Assembly: GCF_000316685.1 (NCBI RefSeq)
Contig: NC_019680.1
Span: forward strand, 807,501 to 871,500
DNA: 64,000 nt
From: Synechococcus sp. PCC 6312
GTDB taxonomy: Bacteria; Cyanobacteriota; Cyanobacteriia; Thermosynechococcales; Thermosynechococcaceae
Direction: 5' to 3'
Part shown: one piece after another, positions 9,075 to 18,395 of the stretch
Layout of the letters: each line of letters begins with the position of its first letter
Position numbering within the stretch: position 1 is the stretch's first letter
Translations under genes and position numbers: made by a program
Notes under the pieces: model-generated
Told to the model about the DNA's origin: nothing
Seen by the model: only the letters and a program-made list of their open reading frames with translations
Database searches by the model: none

Positions 9075-9971
9075 CTAAAGCAGGGATAAGCGGGCCTGGT
9101 TGCCATCCAACTCCACCGGCACCCCCACGGGCAAAGCGGCATTTTCGCCATCATGGCCAAAGGGAAGGTCAGCCACCACCGGAATGCCTAGGTCACAGCA
9201 GCGATCCTTCAGAACATCTACCACGGCTAAACTCGGACTTGGGCCGGACGGATCACATTGGCTAAAGCGGCCCAAGGCCAGGCCAACCACCTGCTGAAAT
9301 GCTGGAGTTTGTCGCCATTGGGTCAACATTCGATCCAGCCGATAGGGGGCTTCTCCAACATCTTCTAGGGCTAAGATCACCCGCGACCAGGCCGGTAGTT
9401 GCGGAGTTCCCAATAAATGGGTGGTCACTGTCAAGTTACCCGGCCAAAGCATCCCCTGGACAACCCCACCCACCCAGGCCTCGCCCCGGAGGGGAGGAAC
9501 GGATTGATGTTGAACCAGGTTAAAGAGGCGCTGTTGTGTCCAAAGGGGTTCCGCCGCCAAGGTGGTTAAGACCGGCCCGTGAATTCCAACCACGCCATAA
9601 CTGGCATAGCTCCAGAGGAGAGCGGTAATATCCGAAAAGCCAATTAACCATTTGGGGGAATGTTCCGGCCAGGCCCAGGTTTCAAGTAACCGCGTCGCCC
9701 CAAAGCCGCCCCGCCCACAGAGAATCCCTTTAATGTCTGGATCGAGTAAAACCTCTCGTAACCCTGCCCGGCGTTGGATGTCGGTTCCGGCTAAATAGCC
9801 CCAGGTTTGTGCGCATTGCGAATGGAGATGGACTTGATACCCCTGTTGTTGCCAGAGTTCAATCCCGGCCTGGAATCCAGTTGTCTCCCGTAAGGCCCCA
9901 CTTGGGAGAATCACCGCTAATCTATCCCCAGGCCTTAAGGGGGGTGGAAGCATTGGGGATTGCCAGGCCAC
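9075..9971 (-). CDS. ldcA: LD-carboxypeptidase (peptidase family S66)
   Basis: Removes the terminal D-alanine from muropeptide tetrapeptides in murein recycling. The 298 residues show GDRLAVILPSGA at the N terminus, GRGGFGATRLLE, the serine-bearing IGFSDITALLW, the acidic ALEDVGEAPYRLDRML and the C-terminal PFGHDGENAALPVG with the catalytic His. This matches the Ser-Glu-His triad order of family S66. Translation starts at GTG; the upstream gene's stop TAG overlaps it by one base (TAGTG), suggesting translational coupling with the DUF2808 gene. Confidence 0.88.
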   Translation of the reverse strand: MAWQSPMLPPPLRPGDRLAVILPSGALRETTGFQAGIELWQQQGYQVHLHSQCAQTWGYLAGTDIQRRAGLREVLLDPDIKGILCGRGGFGATRLLETWAWPEHSPKWLIGFSDITALLWSYASYGVVGIHGPVLTTLAAEPLWTQQRLFNLVQHQSVPPLRGEAWVGGVVQGMLWPGNLTVTTHLLGTPQLPAWSRVILALEDVGEAPYRLDRMLTQWRQTPAFQQVVGLALGRFSQCDPSGPSPSLAVVDVLKDRCCDLGIPVVADLPFGHDGENAALPVGVPVELDGNQARLSLL

Positions 9972-10555
9972 TAGCGAGAATCTCCACCCCGATAAAACGT
10001 GAGACGGGCCGTGCCAATGTCTTGACCGATGGCCTGTTCCCCACCCACCGGAAACGCTGTTATCCCAAATTGATAGACTCCATCTAAGGCCGGGTTGCGG
10101 ATTGGGGACAGGGCCAAGGTGACGACTTCACCGGGAGGAATGGGCGGCTGAAAGTTTATCGTTAAATCGTAGGTATTGGGGTTTACGGTGACGGCTCCCA
10201 AGGAAAATTGCGGGCCACGGGGTTGTTTGCCAAAGGCCTGGGTGCGTTCGGGGACAAAGTAAATGGTTTCTTGATTAGTGAGGGGCTTAATCACAACCCG
10301 TTGGAGGGGTTCCCCGGCCTGGGGCGATAGGGACAGGACAAAATAATAGATCGGGTCGGGGTAAAAAACCGTTGGATAGGGGGTCGAAGCGTCATTAAAG
10401 TAGGGCGGCACATCAAAGGCAACACGACCATCGGGAAATTCCACAGCCCCAGCCCCCAATCGGATCAAGAGACTGCCAACTATTCCCAGGCCCAAAACCT
10501 GAGTCAAGGAGCCAATCCCGTTAATCCTGTTTGCGAGATCTGTAAATAGGCCCAT
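9971..10555 (-). CDS. DUF2808 domain protein, probably exported or membrane anchored
   Basis: A cyanobacterial family of unknown function. The N terminus has a hydrophobic helix (LTQVLGLGIVGSLLIRLGAGA) that could be a signal anchor. The conserved part starts VEFPDGRVAFDVPPYF and continues with YYFVLSLSPQAGEPLQRVVI and GEVVTLALSPIRNP. An ATG at 10555 overlaps the furA stop as TAATG, a classic coupling arrangement, so I prefer it to the ATG at 10579. The gene thus sits between furA and ldcA in a tightly packed minus-strand operon. Confidence 0.75.
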   Translation of the reverse strand: MGLFTDLANRINGIGSLTQVLGLGIVGSLLIRLGAGAVEFPDGRVAFDVPPYFNDASTPYPTVFYPDPIYYFVLSLSPQAGEPLQRVVIKPLTNQETIYFVPERTQAFGKQPRGPQFSLGAVTVNPNTYDLTINFQPPIPPGEVVTLALSPIRNPALDGVYQFGITAFPVGGEQAIGQDIGTARLTFYRGGDSR

Positions 10556-11007
10556 TAGGGAATCAAAGACCGTTGACATTGAGGGCAGATGGCATGAATA
10601 GACAACTGACAGTCGAGGAGATGATAGCCTTCTTTCTGAGCCACTTTGGCCCCAATTTTCAGGGCTGAGTCATTCTTAAATTCAATGGTACGACTACATT
10701 TAATGCAGATTAAGTGGTGATGATGGTGGGGATGGGGTTGGTTCAGTTCATAATGTTTGTGACCCTCGGCTAGCTCTAGTTCTCTGAGGATCCCCATTTG
10801 GGTCATGAGTTTGACGGTGCGGTAGATGGTCGAGAGGCTAATGGGGCTGTCTTCCTGTTGCAGGCGTTCGTACAAATCCTCTGCACTCAGGTGGGTTCCC
10901 TTGGGGAGGTTTTGAAAGACCGTGAGAATTGTTTCCCGCTGGGGAGTTAGCCGCCATCCTTTTTCGTTTAATTCGGCTTTGAGGGCAGTTGCGGTATAGG
11001 CAGCCAT
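10555..11007 (-). CDS. furA: Fur-family ferric uptake regulator, FurA type
   Basis: Iron-responsive repressor in cyanobacteria. The 150-residue protein has a winged helix (LNEKGWRLTPQRETIL, then SPISLSTIYRTVKLM) and a dimerisation domain with HPHHHHHLICIKCSRTIEF. Two CxxC pairs, CIKC and CPQC, are in place for structural metal. As I recall Anabaena FurA, the match is very close along the length, better than to the Zur or PerR paralogues. It is the first gene of a packed unit with the DUF2808 gene and ldcA. A Fur-box-like sequence lies 24 bases upstream. Confidence 0.93.
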   Translation of the reverse strand: MAAYTATALKAELNEKGWRLTPQRETILTVFQNLPKGTHLSAEDLYERLQQEDSPISLSTIYRTVKLMTQMGILRELELAEGHKHYELNQPHPHHHHHLICIKCSRTIEFKNDSALKIGAKVAQKEGYHLLDCQLSIHAICPQCQRSLIP

Positions 11008-11030
11008 TTTTTACCTCGCAATTAGCCAGG

Positions 11031-11049
11031 GTTATTGATAGTCATCTTA
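11031..11049. promoter_or_regulatory. candidate Fur box
   Basis: GTTATTGATAGTCATCTTA agrees with the 19-base Fur-box consensus GATAATGATAATCATTATC at 13 of 19 positions. It lies between furA (minus) and cobK (plus), 24-42 bases from the furA ATG, where autoregulation is expected in this family. By-eye assignment only. Confidence 0.42.
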
Positions 11050-11124
11050 CTAAATTTGTCAGCGAGTCGCAACAATCCAATTTATTGACAATTGCAGCCC
11101 CTAAGATACAGAGAAGTTACGGAT

Positions 11125-11907
11125 ATGGAGTTAGCCCAAAACTTGCTCAAGCGGATTTTAATTTTAGGTGGCACGGGTGAGGCCCGAGACTTAGCCGGGT
11201 TGCTGGTGACAAAGCCAGGCCTGGTGGTGATTTCCTCCTTGGCGGGCCGGACAGAAATGCCGCAGATGCCACTGGGCTTAGTGCGCTCTGGTGGGTTTGG
11301 GGGGATCTCGGGCCTGCGGGACTATCTAGGCCAGCAAAATATCTCAGCCGTGATTGATGCAACCCATCCCTTTGCCAGCACAATAACGGAGCATGGCATT
11401 CAGGCCTGTCAAGCTGCCCAGATTCCCTATCTCAGATTAACGCGCCCGGCCTGGCAACCTGAAGCAGAGGATCATTGGCTGGTTGCTCACAGTCACACCG
11501 AGGCCGCCCAACAAATCCCAGGCCGGGGGAATCGGATTTTTCTGACCATTGGCCGGCAAGAACTCCATCACTATCAGGCTGTGCCGGGTTGGTTTTTAAT
11601 GCGAATGATTGACCCACCGGCCGCCGGCTCTGAGATACCCAAGGGAGAATTACGGCTAGAACGGGGCCCCTTTGCCTTGGCGGATGAATTAGAGCTTTTG
11701 GCCGCATACCGTATTAACCTGATGGTGAGTAAAAACAGCGGTGGAGCAGCAACCTACAGCAAAATCATCGCCGCCCGCCAACTGCAACTGCCGGTGATTA
11801 TGATTCAACGTCCTGGCATTCCTGAATGCGAACAGGTCAACACCATTCACCAGGCCTGGGACTGGCTACACGACAAATTACAGCATTCATTAAGTGGGAA
11901 TGAGTGA
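11125..11907 (+). CDS. cobK: precorrin-6A reductase
   Basis: NAD(P)H-dependent reductase of the corrin ring pathway to cobalamin. The 260-residue product starts at ATG 11125 (MELAQNLLKRILILGGTGEA); an upstream TTG at 11092 is less likely. Family marks are ILGGTGEARDLAGLL, the block SAVIDATHPFAS, PYLRLTRPAW, FLTIGRQEL and the C-terminal MVSKNSGGAATYSKI with PVIMIQRPG. It is divergent from furA and overlaps the end of bioA tail to tail by 18 bases. Confidence 0.92.
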   Translation: MELAQNLLKRILILGGTGEARDLAGLLVTKPGLVVISSLAGRTEMPQMPLGLVRSGGFGGISGLRDYLGQQNISAVIDATHPFASTITEHGIQACQAAQIPYLRLTRPAWQPEAEDHWLVAHSHTEAAQQIPGRGNRIFLTIGRQELHHYQAVPGWFLMRMIDPPAAGSEIPKGELRLERGPFALADELELLAAYRINLMVSKNSGGAATYSKIIAARQLQLPVIMIQRPGIPECEQVNTIHQAWDWLHDKLQHSLSGNE

Positions 11908-13233
11908 GTGCAACTTTGCGAGTTTGGCTAAAACCTGTGGCAGGGTTTGATAAATTTTCTCCAGTTCCAATTCTGTAACGCAATAGGGCGGCAGTAAATA
12001 AATCGTCTTCCCCAAGGGACGTAACAGTAAGCCAGCCGCTAAAAACTCCTGTCGCAACCAAGGCCCCAAATCACTAAAATAGTCCTCCTGGGTGTTAGTT
12101 TTAAGGTCAAAAGCCATGATTGTCCCGCAAAATCGCAGCTTTTCCACTCCGGGTTGCTCCTGGAGATAATGGGCTGCCAACTGACGGTGGAGGGATTCCA
12201 AACGCTGATAGATCTGCGGCTGATGTTCTAACAGTTTTAGGGAGGCGACACCCGTTGCACAGGCCAAGGGATTGCCCGTGTAGGAATGGCTATGGAAAAA
12301 GGCTTTTTCGAGGGCATCATCATAAAAGGCCTGGTAAATCGCCTCGGTGGCAACGGTGACAGCCAAGGGTAAACAGCCCCCCGACAGGCCTTTGGAGAGG
12401 CAAATTAAATCGGGTTGAGTGGCAGATTTCAGGGTTGCAAAAAGTTCGCCAGTGCGTCCAAAACCCGTCATCACCTCGTCATAGACCAAGAGCACATGAA
12501 ACTCATGGACTAGGGCTTGTAAGCGTTGTAAAAACTCCGGGCGACACATCCGCATTCCGCCGGCCCCCTGCACCAGTGGTTCAATAAAAATAGCTGCATA
12601 CTCTTGGGGATGGGCCGTTAATCGTTGGGACAATATCTCAAGGGCCTGGTTTTCCTTGGTACTTACCTCTGGATCGTGATCAAATGTGGCCGGAAAAGGG
12701 ATCGTTTCTAAGGACATTAACAAGGGTTGAAAGGGGTGCCACCAAGGAGAACTTTGTCCCATGGCCATGGCCCCAAGGGTGTCGCCGTGATAACCGCCTG
12801 TAAAGCCCAGAAAGCGAGTGCGTTGGGGTTCTCCGAGTCGCTGCCAATATTGATAGGCCATTTTGAGGGCGACTTCAACGGCTGTGGAACCATTATCAGA
12901 AAAGAAGACCCGCCGCAAATGCTGGGGTAGATGATCTAACAGTTTTTGGGCTAGGGTTTCCGCTGGTTCATGGGTAAAGGCGGTAAAAATGACCTGTTCG
13001 AGTTGTTGGGCCTGTTCGGCAAGGGCCTGGGCCAGGACGGGATGGCTATGTCCATGAATCGTGACCCACCAACTGGAAATGCAATCTAAAATTTGCCGCC
13101 CATCTCCTAACTCTAAGGTCATCCCATCCCCTTTCTTGACGAGGAGGGGGGCATCTGCGGTTTTCATTTGGGTAAAGGGCCGCCAGATCGGGGAGTTGTC
13201 AATGGTTAGGATAGAGGCATCAATCACGGGCAA
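11890..13233 (-). CDS. bioA: adenosylmethionine-8-amino-7-oxononanoate aminotransferase
   Basis: PLP-dependent transamination of KAPA to DAPA in biotin synthesis, using SAM as amino donor. The 447-residue product shows WRPFTQM near residue 18 (a BioA signature), SWWVTIHGHSHP, DNGSTAVEVALKMA, the GYHGDTLGAM substrate loop, LLVYDEVMTGFGRTGE with the PLP-ring Asp, and the Schiff-base Lys in LICLSKGLSGGCLPL. Domains are type I aminotransferase throughout. It overlaps cobK at the 3' end. A biotin transporter gene lies elsewhere in the window (35764). Confidence 0.96.
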   Translation of the reverse strand: MPVIDASILTIDNSPIWRPFTQMKTADAPLLVKKGDGMTLELGDGRQILDCISSWWVTIHGHSHPVLAQALAEQAQQLEQVIFTAFTHEPAETLAQKLLDHLPQHLRRVFFSDNGSTAVEVALKMAYQYWQRLGEPQRTRFLGFTGGYHGDTLGAMAMGQSSPWWHPFQPLLMSLETIPFPATFDHDPEVSTKENQALEILSQRLTAHPQEYAAIFIEPLVQGAGGMRMCRPEFLQRLQALVHEFHVLLVYDEVMTGFGRTGELFATLKSATQPDLICLSKGLSGGCLPLAVTVATEAIYQAFYDDALEKAFFHSHSYTGNPLACATGVASLKLLEHQPQIYQRLESLHRQLAAHYLQEQPGVEKLRFCGTIMAFDLKTNTQEDYFSDLGPWLRQEFLAAGLLLRPLGKTIYLLPPYCVTELELEKIYQTLPQVLAKLAKLHSLIPT

Positions 13234-13297
13234 GTAAACAAGATATGATCGGCAATAGCCCTACGGTTGACTCTTATCTTAAGCCAGGCCAGGCCCT

Positions 13298-13759
13298 ATG
13301 ACTCCGACTGATGTTGCTCTTAATCTATATGGACAAGATTTAGATCTTTGGTATCAAGAAACTGCCACAACGCTCCAGAAACGCGATTTTAGACATTTAG
13401 ATGTGGATCATTTAATTGAGGAGATTCTCAGTTTGTCCAATCGAAATCGGCGGGAGGTATTAAGTCGATTAGATGTTCTCCTGTCCCACCTCCTGAAACG
13501 ACTTTATGTTCCTTCTACGCCTGATTATCGAGGGTGGGAAAATACAATTCGTGAACAACAAAAGCAACTCCGGCGTATTTTTCAAGACTCTCCTAGCTTA
13601 AAGGGGTATGCACGACAGATTTTTGACCAGGCCTGGAGCGATGCGATTGTTGACGTTAAAGCCAATTATCCTGATGTGGAGTTACCCCAGGCCTGGACAT
13701 TGACTGAAACCATTGATGAGTTAATCTCTCCAGAATTATGCCTGAAACTGAGTCCTTAA
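13298..13759 (+). CDS. DUF29 domain protein
   Basis: A 153-residue helical protein of the DUF29 family, abundant in cyanobacteria and without a known function. Typical segments are DLWYQETATTLQKRDF, VDHLIEEILSL, NRREVLSRLDVLLSHLLK and GWENTIREQQKQLRRIF. It contains two exact CCAGGCCTGG palindromes within its coding sequence. It stands 45 bases ahead of aat but the two need not be linked functionally. Confidence 0.85.
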   Translation: MTPTDVALNLYGQDLDLWYQETATTLQKRDFRHLDVDHLIEEILSLSNRNRREVLSRLDVLLSHLLKRLYVPSTPDYRGWENTIREQQKQLRRIFQDSPSLKGYARQIFDQAWSDAIVDVKANYPDVELPQAWTLTETIDELISPELCLKLSP

Positions 13760-13804
13760 ATTGCTAATTTGGCTTAAACCGAGAAACCATCCAATGATCT
13801 AAAC

Positions 13805-14395
13805 ATGACGGGAGACTCCCCACTCATTAAAAAAATTATTCAAGGATATGCTAGTGGTCATTTTCTCATGGATGAAGCGGGTGTCCTGGGATGGTACACA
13901 GCACCTCAACGTACCTTAATTCCCCTTGATGATCGGTTTCATTATCCACGTTCATTACAGCGGGTCTTAAATCGATGCCAGTTCCAGATCGCAATCAATC
14001 AAGATTTTGCCGGAGTGGTTTATGGGTGCGCAAATCGAGAGGTCACGTGGATTTCCTCAGAGTTAATTGAGATTTATTTTGCCCTCCATGATGCCGGTTG
14101 GGCCCATAGTTTCGAGGCCTGGGCAGGGGATGAACTAGCCGGGGGAATTTTGGGAATTGCGATTGGAGGAATCTTTATTGGGGAGTCTATGTTTTATCGG
14201 ATTACTGATGGCTCGAAGGTGGCCCTGGTTCAGCTAGTTAACCATCTCCGACAGCAGGGATTTATGCTCTTTGATGCCCAATTAAATAATCCGCACCTGG
14301 CTCGATTTGGCAGCTATACGATTAAGAATGACCAATATCAACGCCTACTTGCCCAGGCCCTCAGGTCTTCCTGTAGGTTTATCCCTGATCGTTAG
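13805..14395 (+). CDS. aat: leucyl/phenylalanyl-tRNA--protein transferase
   Basis: Attaches Leu or Phe to N-terminal Lys/Arg of proteins, marking them for Clp degradation. The 196-residue protein carries GWYTAPQRTLIPLDD, AINQDFAGVVYGCA, the block AGWAHSFEAWAGDELAGG and IGESMFYRI, followed by FDAQLNNPHLARFG, all characteristic of Aat. Length is near the usual cyanobacterial size, shorter than the E. coli enzyme at the N terminus. Confidence 0.95.
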   Translation: MTGDSPLIKKIIQGYASGHFLMDEAGVLGWYTAPQRTLIPLDDRFHYPRSLQRVLNRCQFQIAINQDFAGVVYGCANREVTWISSELIEIYFALHDAGWAHSFEAWAGDELAGGILGIAIGGIFIGESMFYRITDGSKVALVQLVNHLRQQGFMLFDAQLNNPHLARFGSYTIKNDQYQRLLAQALRSSCRFIPDR

Positions 14396-14571
14396 GAAAA
14401 TTAGTTTTTGCTTGACGACTGAATCCTATGGGGAGAGAACAATGGCAGAACTTTCAAGCTCTTCGGGCTTATTTTGCGGCTAAGTCGTTCCCTGTTTAAT
14501 CAGTTAGGCAGAGATTCAGGGTTCTCCATGGAAAACTACAATTAGGTCATTATCTAGAGTGATGCCCCGCT

Positions 14572-16311
14572 GTGGTTACGCCGACCTTGCCCCACCCAAC
14601 CCATTTGGAACAAAGCCTGTTAGCCGAAGCACTCAAATTAGCCAAAGCAGTCCCGACTGAGGCGGAATTAGCTGAAGACCCCCACCTATCCCAGGCCCGG
14701 CAGAAACGGCTCCTAGAAATTCGCTCCCAATTGAATCGGTTGGCCCATCCCCTCCAATCTCATCTCCCCAAGATGCAAGATATTCCCGTAGGGGTGCGCT
14801 TAACCTTCGCCCAGGCCTGTATTCTCCTGAGTCACTATCCTCATCTTGGGGCAGCCCAGTGGTATGGCACGATCATTCCCAAGACGCTGCAGCGATTTCA
14901 ACCGGAACCCATTCCGTCAGCCTTAACCAGGATTGATGGGATTACAGAACTCTGGGCCTGGTTTGACTTACCCGCAGAAACCTTGAAGGCGTTTAAACAG
15001 GAACTCAGTGAGTTAGAGAACCAATTTAGCCAACATCATCAAGTCATGAAACGACTCCGCCAGGCCATCCAGGAAACCTCGGTATTGAGGTTTTTTCAGG
15101 CCATTTTTGGTGAGTTACCCATTCCGGCGGAATGCTTGGCCTGGGGCAGTACCGATTGGCAACTCTATTTTTGTTTAAGTTACGAAAACAGTTGTCTCTG
15201 TACCTGGAACCAGCAAGGACATCCTAATTTCCAGGCCTGGAATCAACTCACTCCTGAGGCCCGGACTGAAATACAAACATTTTTGGACAAACTCAATCAA
15301 TTTAACTACGAAAAATTTGATCGCTTTCCAATTTTCGGGGCCTGTGAGGGCAGTCAAGTCAATTGGGCCTGGCTGCAAGAGTTCGCCGCAGATCTTGCCC
15401 TGCCACCGAGTCAAGTTGTCGGAATTTTAACCCGTTCCGTCAGCATCTTACCCACGGCTAAAGCAGAAGCCTTTTTAATTCATGATATTTGGGGACACCA
15501 TTGGCAACTTTGGCTGACCAGTTTCTTGAATGATTATGAATTTTTAAGTGATTGTGGCGCACCCCTCTGGCCTGGGGAAACAGCCTATACACCCTATGGC
15601 CCCCTGGCCTGTCGCGAGTTATTTCATTGGCATCAGGGGCAAGTCCATTTAGATCAGGAGCGGGCAAGGTTATTTTTTCATGGTGAAGTTCAACAACGCT
15701 TAGGCTTTCTCTTTACCCATTTGCTTGGTGAAATGCTAGCTGATGTGGCTGAATTTAAGTTCGCTTGTCATTTTCCCAATGAAGTAGATTGTTTACAAAG
15801 CTCATCGGTGTTTGCCAATAGCCCGACTAAGTTAGATTTATCCCTCTTAGATATTGACTTTCTCTTTTTGCGAGTATTGCAACCCCTCCTAGAGATCACC
15901 ATATCTATTTTTCAAACCAGTCTTTTGGAAACAGAACTATGGAAAGAATGGCAACAGTCTTCAAGCCCAGACCAGGCTGAATCTATCAATGAGCTAGCCC
16001 TTAAGTCAGCGATTGCAGAACTCTATCAACTTTTTTTTCAGGAGTTCCAGGCCTATGCTCCCAATCTTCACCAACCCACAGGGATATTTGCGGCCATGAT
16101 TTGTAATTTAGTCTATTTACAAAATGTGGTAAACAGTCTCTATCTTCATCCCATTGCCCAATCAGAAATTCCCCTGCGTGATCTACTGTTGATCTTTATT
16201 GGCTGTTACTGTTCTCAAAATTGTTATGAAGAGTTTTGGGCTATTGATGATGTTTTAGCTGCTTACTTTTTACCCTGTTGTCAACACTTAGGAGACTGGA
16301 TTAATGGATAA
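14572..16311 (+). CDS. conserved hypothetical protein, 579 residues
   Basis: I do not recognise this protein. It begins at GTG 14572. It is mostly helical, rich in Leu, Gln and Trp, with no signal peptide and no clear membrane helix until mildly hydrophobic stretches near the C terminus. A segment near residue 305 reads FLIHDIWGHHWQLW, followed about 75 residues later by GEMLADVAEFKFACHF; the HD, HH and Glu residues could bind metal. Several CAGGCC/GGCCTGG motifs suggest a native gene. The 176 bases before it hold no gene that I can see. Confidence 0.7.
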   Translation: MVTPTLPHPTHLEQSLLAEALKLAKAVPTEAELAEDPHLSQARQKRLLEIRSQLNRLAHPLQSHLPKMQDIPVGVRLTFAQACILLSHYPHLGAAQWYGTIIPKTLQRFQPEPIPSALTRIDGITELWAWFDLPAETLKAFKQELSELENQFSQHHQVMKRLRQAIQETSVLRFFQAIFGELPIPAECLAWGSTDWQLYFCLSYENSCLCTWNQQGHPNFQAWNQLTPEARTEIQTFLDKLNQFNYEKFDRFPIFGACEGSQVNWAWLQEFAADLALPPSQVVGILTRSVSILPTAKAEAFLIHDIWGHHWQLWLTSFLNDYEFLSDCGAPLWPGETAYTPYGPLACRELFHWHQGQVHLDQERARLFFHGEVQQRLGFLFTHLLGEMLADVAEFKFACHFPNEVDCLQSSSVFANSPTKLDLSLLDIDFLFLRVLQPLLEITISIFQTSLLETELWKEWQQSSSPDQAESINELALKSAIAELYQLFFQEFQAYAPNLHQPTGIFAAMICNLVYLQNVVNSLYLHPIAQSEIPLRDLLLIFIGCYCSQNCYEEFWAIDDVLAAYFLPCCQHLGDWING

Positions 16312-16531
16312 AACAGTGTTGCTTATATAGTGATCATGCTTGAAAACTATTATCTCCATCATTATGACTACAAAACTATAGTATCAACAAGAAGTTTATG
16401 AAGTAAAGTTACTCACTGACATCGACTTAAATTTTCATCCATATATGGGGGATATGCGAAAAACTTCGATATAATTACCTATTATTTGGTTTGAATTTGG
16501 GACAGAAGAGATGTCTGGAGGTTTTTTATAA

Positions 16532-17206
16532 ATGAAACTCGAAGAAGTTGTTCCTTGGGGCAGAACATTAGAAGAATATACGTTGATGTTTAATCTATCA
16601 GAAAGAGATTTAAACCTAAAAATTTTGGGGTGCGGCGATGGCCCAGCCAGTTTCAATGCTGAGATGACGGCTCTAGGTCACTCTGTTGTGTCTATTGATC
16701 CAATTTATCAATTTTCCACTGAAGAAATTGAGCAGCGTGTTCGAGCTACTTACGAGTTAGTTATTTCACAGGTGAAGCAAAACTCTGGTCACTACATCTG
16801 GAAGAACTTCCAAAATGCTGATGAGCTTGGCAAGTCCCGTCTCGGCGCAATGGAAAAGTTTTTATTAGACTATGAATCAGGAAGAGGTTCAGGGCGGTAT
16901 GTATGCCAATCCTTGCCAAACCTAGAATTTTCTGATGATCAATTTCAATTGTGTCTATGTTCTCATTTGCTCTTCTTATATTCAGAACAGTTATCCCTTG
17001 ATTTCCACTTAGCTTCGATTTATGAACTGATGCGAATTGCCCCAGAGACGAGAATTTTCCCATTGCTGAATCTTGCCGGTGAACTATCCTTATACCTTGA
17101 TCATGTTTTAGAAGATTTATCCAACAAAGGCTATGATGTGCAGGTTCAATTTGTAGCTTATGAGTTTCAAAAGGGTGGGAATCAAATGTTGAAAATTAGT
17201 CGGTAA
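16532..17206 (+). CDS. SAM-dependent methyltransferase-like protein
   Basis: A 224-residue protein with a methyltransferase motif I, NLKILGCGDGPASFNAEM near residue 29, and an acidic end of the next strand, HSVVSIDPIYQF. A later FQLCLCSHLLFLYS may be motif IV. A GG-rich ribosome site precedes the ATG. The coding sequence lacks the CAGGCC palindromes common in its neighbours and is AT-rich, so it may have been acquired. Substrate unknown. Confidence 0.6.
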   Translation: MKLEEVVPWGRTLEEYTLMFNLSERDLNLKILGCGDGPASFNAEMTALGHSVVSIDPIYQFSTEEIEQRVRATYELVISQVKQNSGHYIWKNFQNADELGKSRLGAMEKFLLDYESGRGSGRYVCQSLPNLEFSDDQFQLCLCSHLLFLYSEQLSLDFHLASIYELMRIAPETRIFPLLNLAGELSLYLDHVLEDLSNKGYDVQVQFVAYEFQKGGNQMLKISR

Positions 17207-17415
17207 TAGAGTGCTGCATAAAACCTTCCCATCGTGAATAATATGCAGTTAATTGTGACAATGGAAGAACATAATCACTTCTACTTGAGCAGCACATGAC
17301 GGGGATGAATTCAGGGAATTGATGAATCTGAAGGTTAAGTCGGTCAGGGAGGAATAAATTGGAACAAGCAACTATTTGCTATAGATCTAATTCAAGAGTC
17401 CTGATCAATTTTTGT

Positions 17416-17811
17416 TTAGTCTGGAGCAGAGCCTTCTTCTGACTGGGCCTGGAGTTCTTCAAGAATAGATTTTGTTAAGGCTGGGCAACGGAACACCATA
17501 TCTGTGTCTCCCATCATGATGATGTCCCCGTGATATAGACAGGCTGCTCCTTGACTTTTGACACCGTTGATTAAAGTGCCATTGCGACTAGAAATATCTT
17601 GAATGGTGTATGTTGGCAGTGGCTCTCCGGGAATACATTTCAGAACAGCTTGGATGCGAGAAACATATTGGTCAGGAACTGTAATGTCACACTCTTTACT
17701 GCGGCCAATATTCCAGGCCAGTTGACCCTCTAATGAATGTTTAGCAACCACCTCCCCTTTCTGGTACAAAACAAGCCAGGCCTGGTGTATTGAAGGCGCG
17801 TCCATAACCAA
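17416..17811 (-). CDS. FHA domain protein
   Basis: A 131-residue single-domain phosphothreonine-binding protein. The forkhead-associated fold is read from WNIGRSKECDITVPDQYVSR (conserved Gly, Arg, Ser), then ISSRNGTLING (conserved Asn-Gly) and YHGDIIMMGDTDMVF. No other domain is present, so it probably acts as an adaptor for Ser/Thr kinase signalling. It stands alone on the minus strand; 209 bases upstream of it, in plus orientation, lies the methyltransferase-like gene end. Confidence 0.88.
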   Translation of the reverse strand: MVMDAPSIHQAWLVLYQKGEVVAKHSLEGQLAWNIGRSKECDITVPDQYVSRIQAVLKCIPGEPLPTYTIQDISSRNGTLINGVKSQGAACLYHGDIIMMGDTDMVFRCPALTKSILEELQAQSEEGSAPD

Positions 17812-17983
17812 CCCGAAACTACTATACCCATCATAGATAAAAAATATTTATATTTTGGTAATTTTAAAACTTTATCTCCAGGCCGGCCATCTCCCAATCT
17901 CTGCGGATGATGACTTAGGTTGTTGCGGTGAGAATTGGGTGTGAAACAATGGGGAAAGTGGATCAGGAAAGGAAAACCAGGCT

Positions 17984-18394
17984 ATGACCGAATCGAGTGG
18001 TGTATTAGATGCTTTTTTGGCAGATTGCGAGTCTCTGGGGCGATTGCGTTTAGTCGTCACCAATGATGTAGCTGTTCTGGAAATCCAGTCTCCCCTGACC
18101 AAAGTATTTTACGCCGACCTCCCCCAAGGCCGATACGCCAATATGCATGCGGGTGATTTTGAATTTCATTTGAATTTGGATCAGGTGATCGGGGTTAAGT
18201 TTGAAGCAGGCCAGGCCAAGCGGGGCAACTTTCCCACCTATGCAATTCGCTTTATGAAAACCGAGGACAAACCGGCCTTAAGTGCGTTTTTACAGTGGGG
18301 CAAACCAGGGGAATATGCTCCGGGACAAGTCCAGGCCTGGGAAACGCTGCGGGAAAAATACGGGGACTATTGGCCCATCAACCACCCAGAGTAG
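17984..18394 (+). CDS. ChuX/HutX-like conserved cyanobacterial protein
   Basis: A 136-residue protein with LGRLRLVVTNDVAVLEI, then YADLPQGRYANMH, FEFHLNLDQVIGVKFE, RGNFPTYAIRFM and FLQWGKPGEYAPGQVQAW. I recall cyanobacterial proteins of this appearance annotated as ChuX/HutX-family heme-like substrate-binding proteins, but I cannot confirm the family here. The conserved His in FEFHLN could be a ligand. It is convergent with the VOC gene, one base apart. Confidence 0.6.
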   Translation: MTESSGVLDAFLADCESLGRLRLVVTNDVAVLEIQSPLTKVFYADLPQGRYANMHAGDFEFHLNLDQVIGVKFEAGQAKRGNFPTYAIRFMKTEDKPALSAFLQWGKPGEYAPGQVQAWETLREKYGDYWPINHPE

Positions 18395-18395
18395 T

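Noticed and set aside
17212-17295. GTGCTGC / GCAGCAC inverted pair behind the methyltransferase-like gene
   Set aside because: Seven bases, 70 bases apart, no T run and no other support; could be chance.
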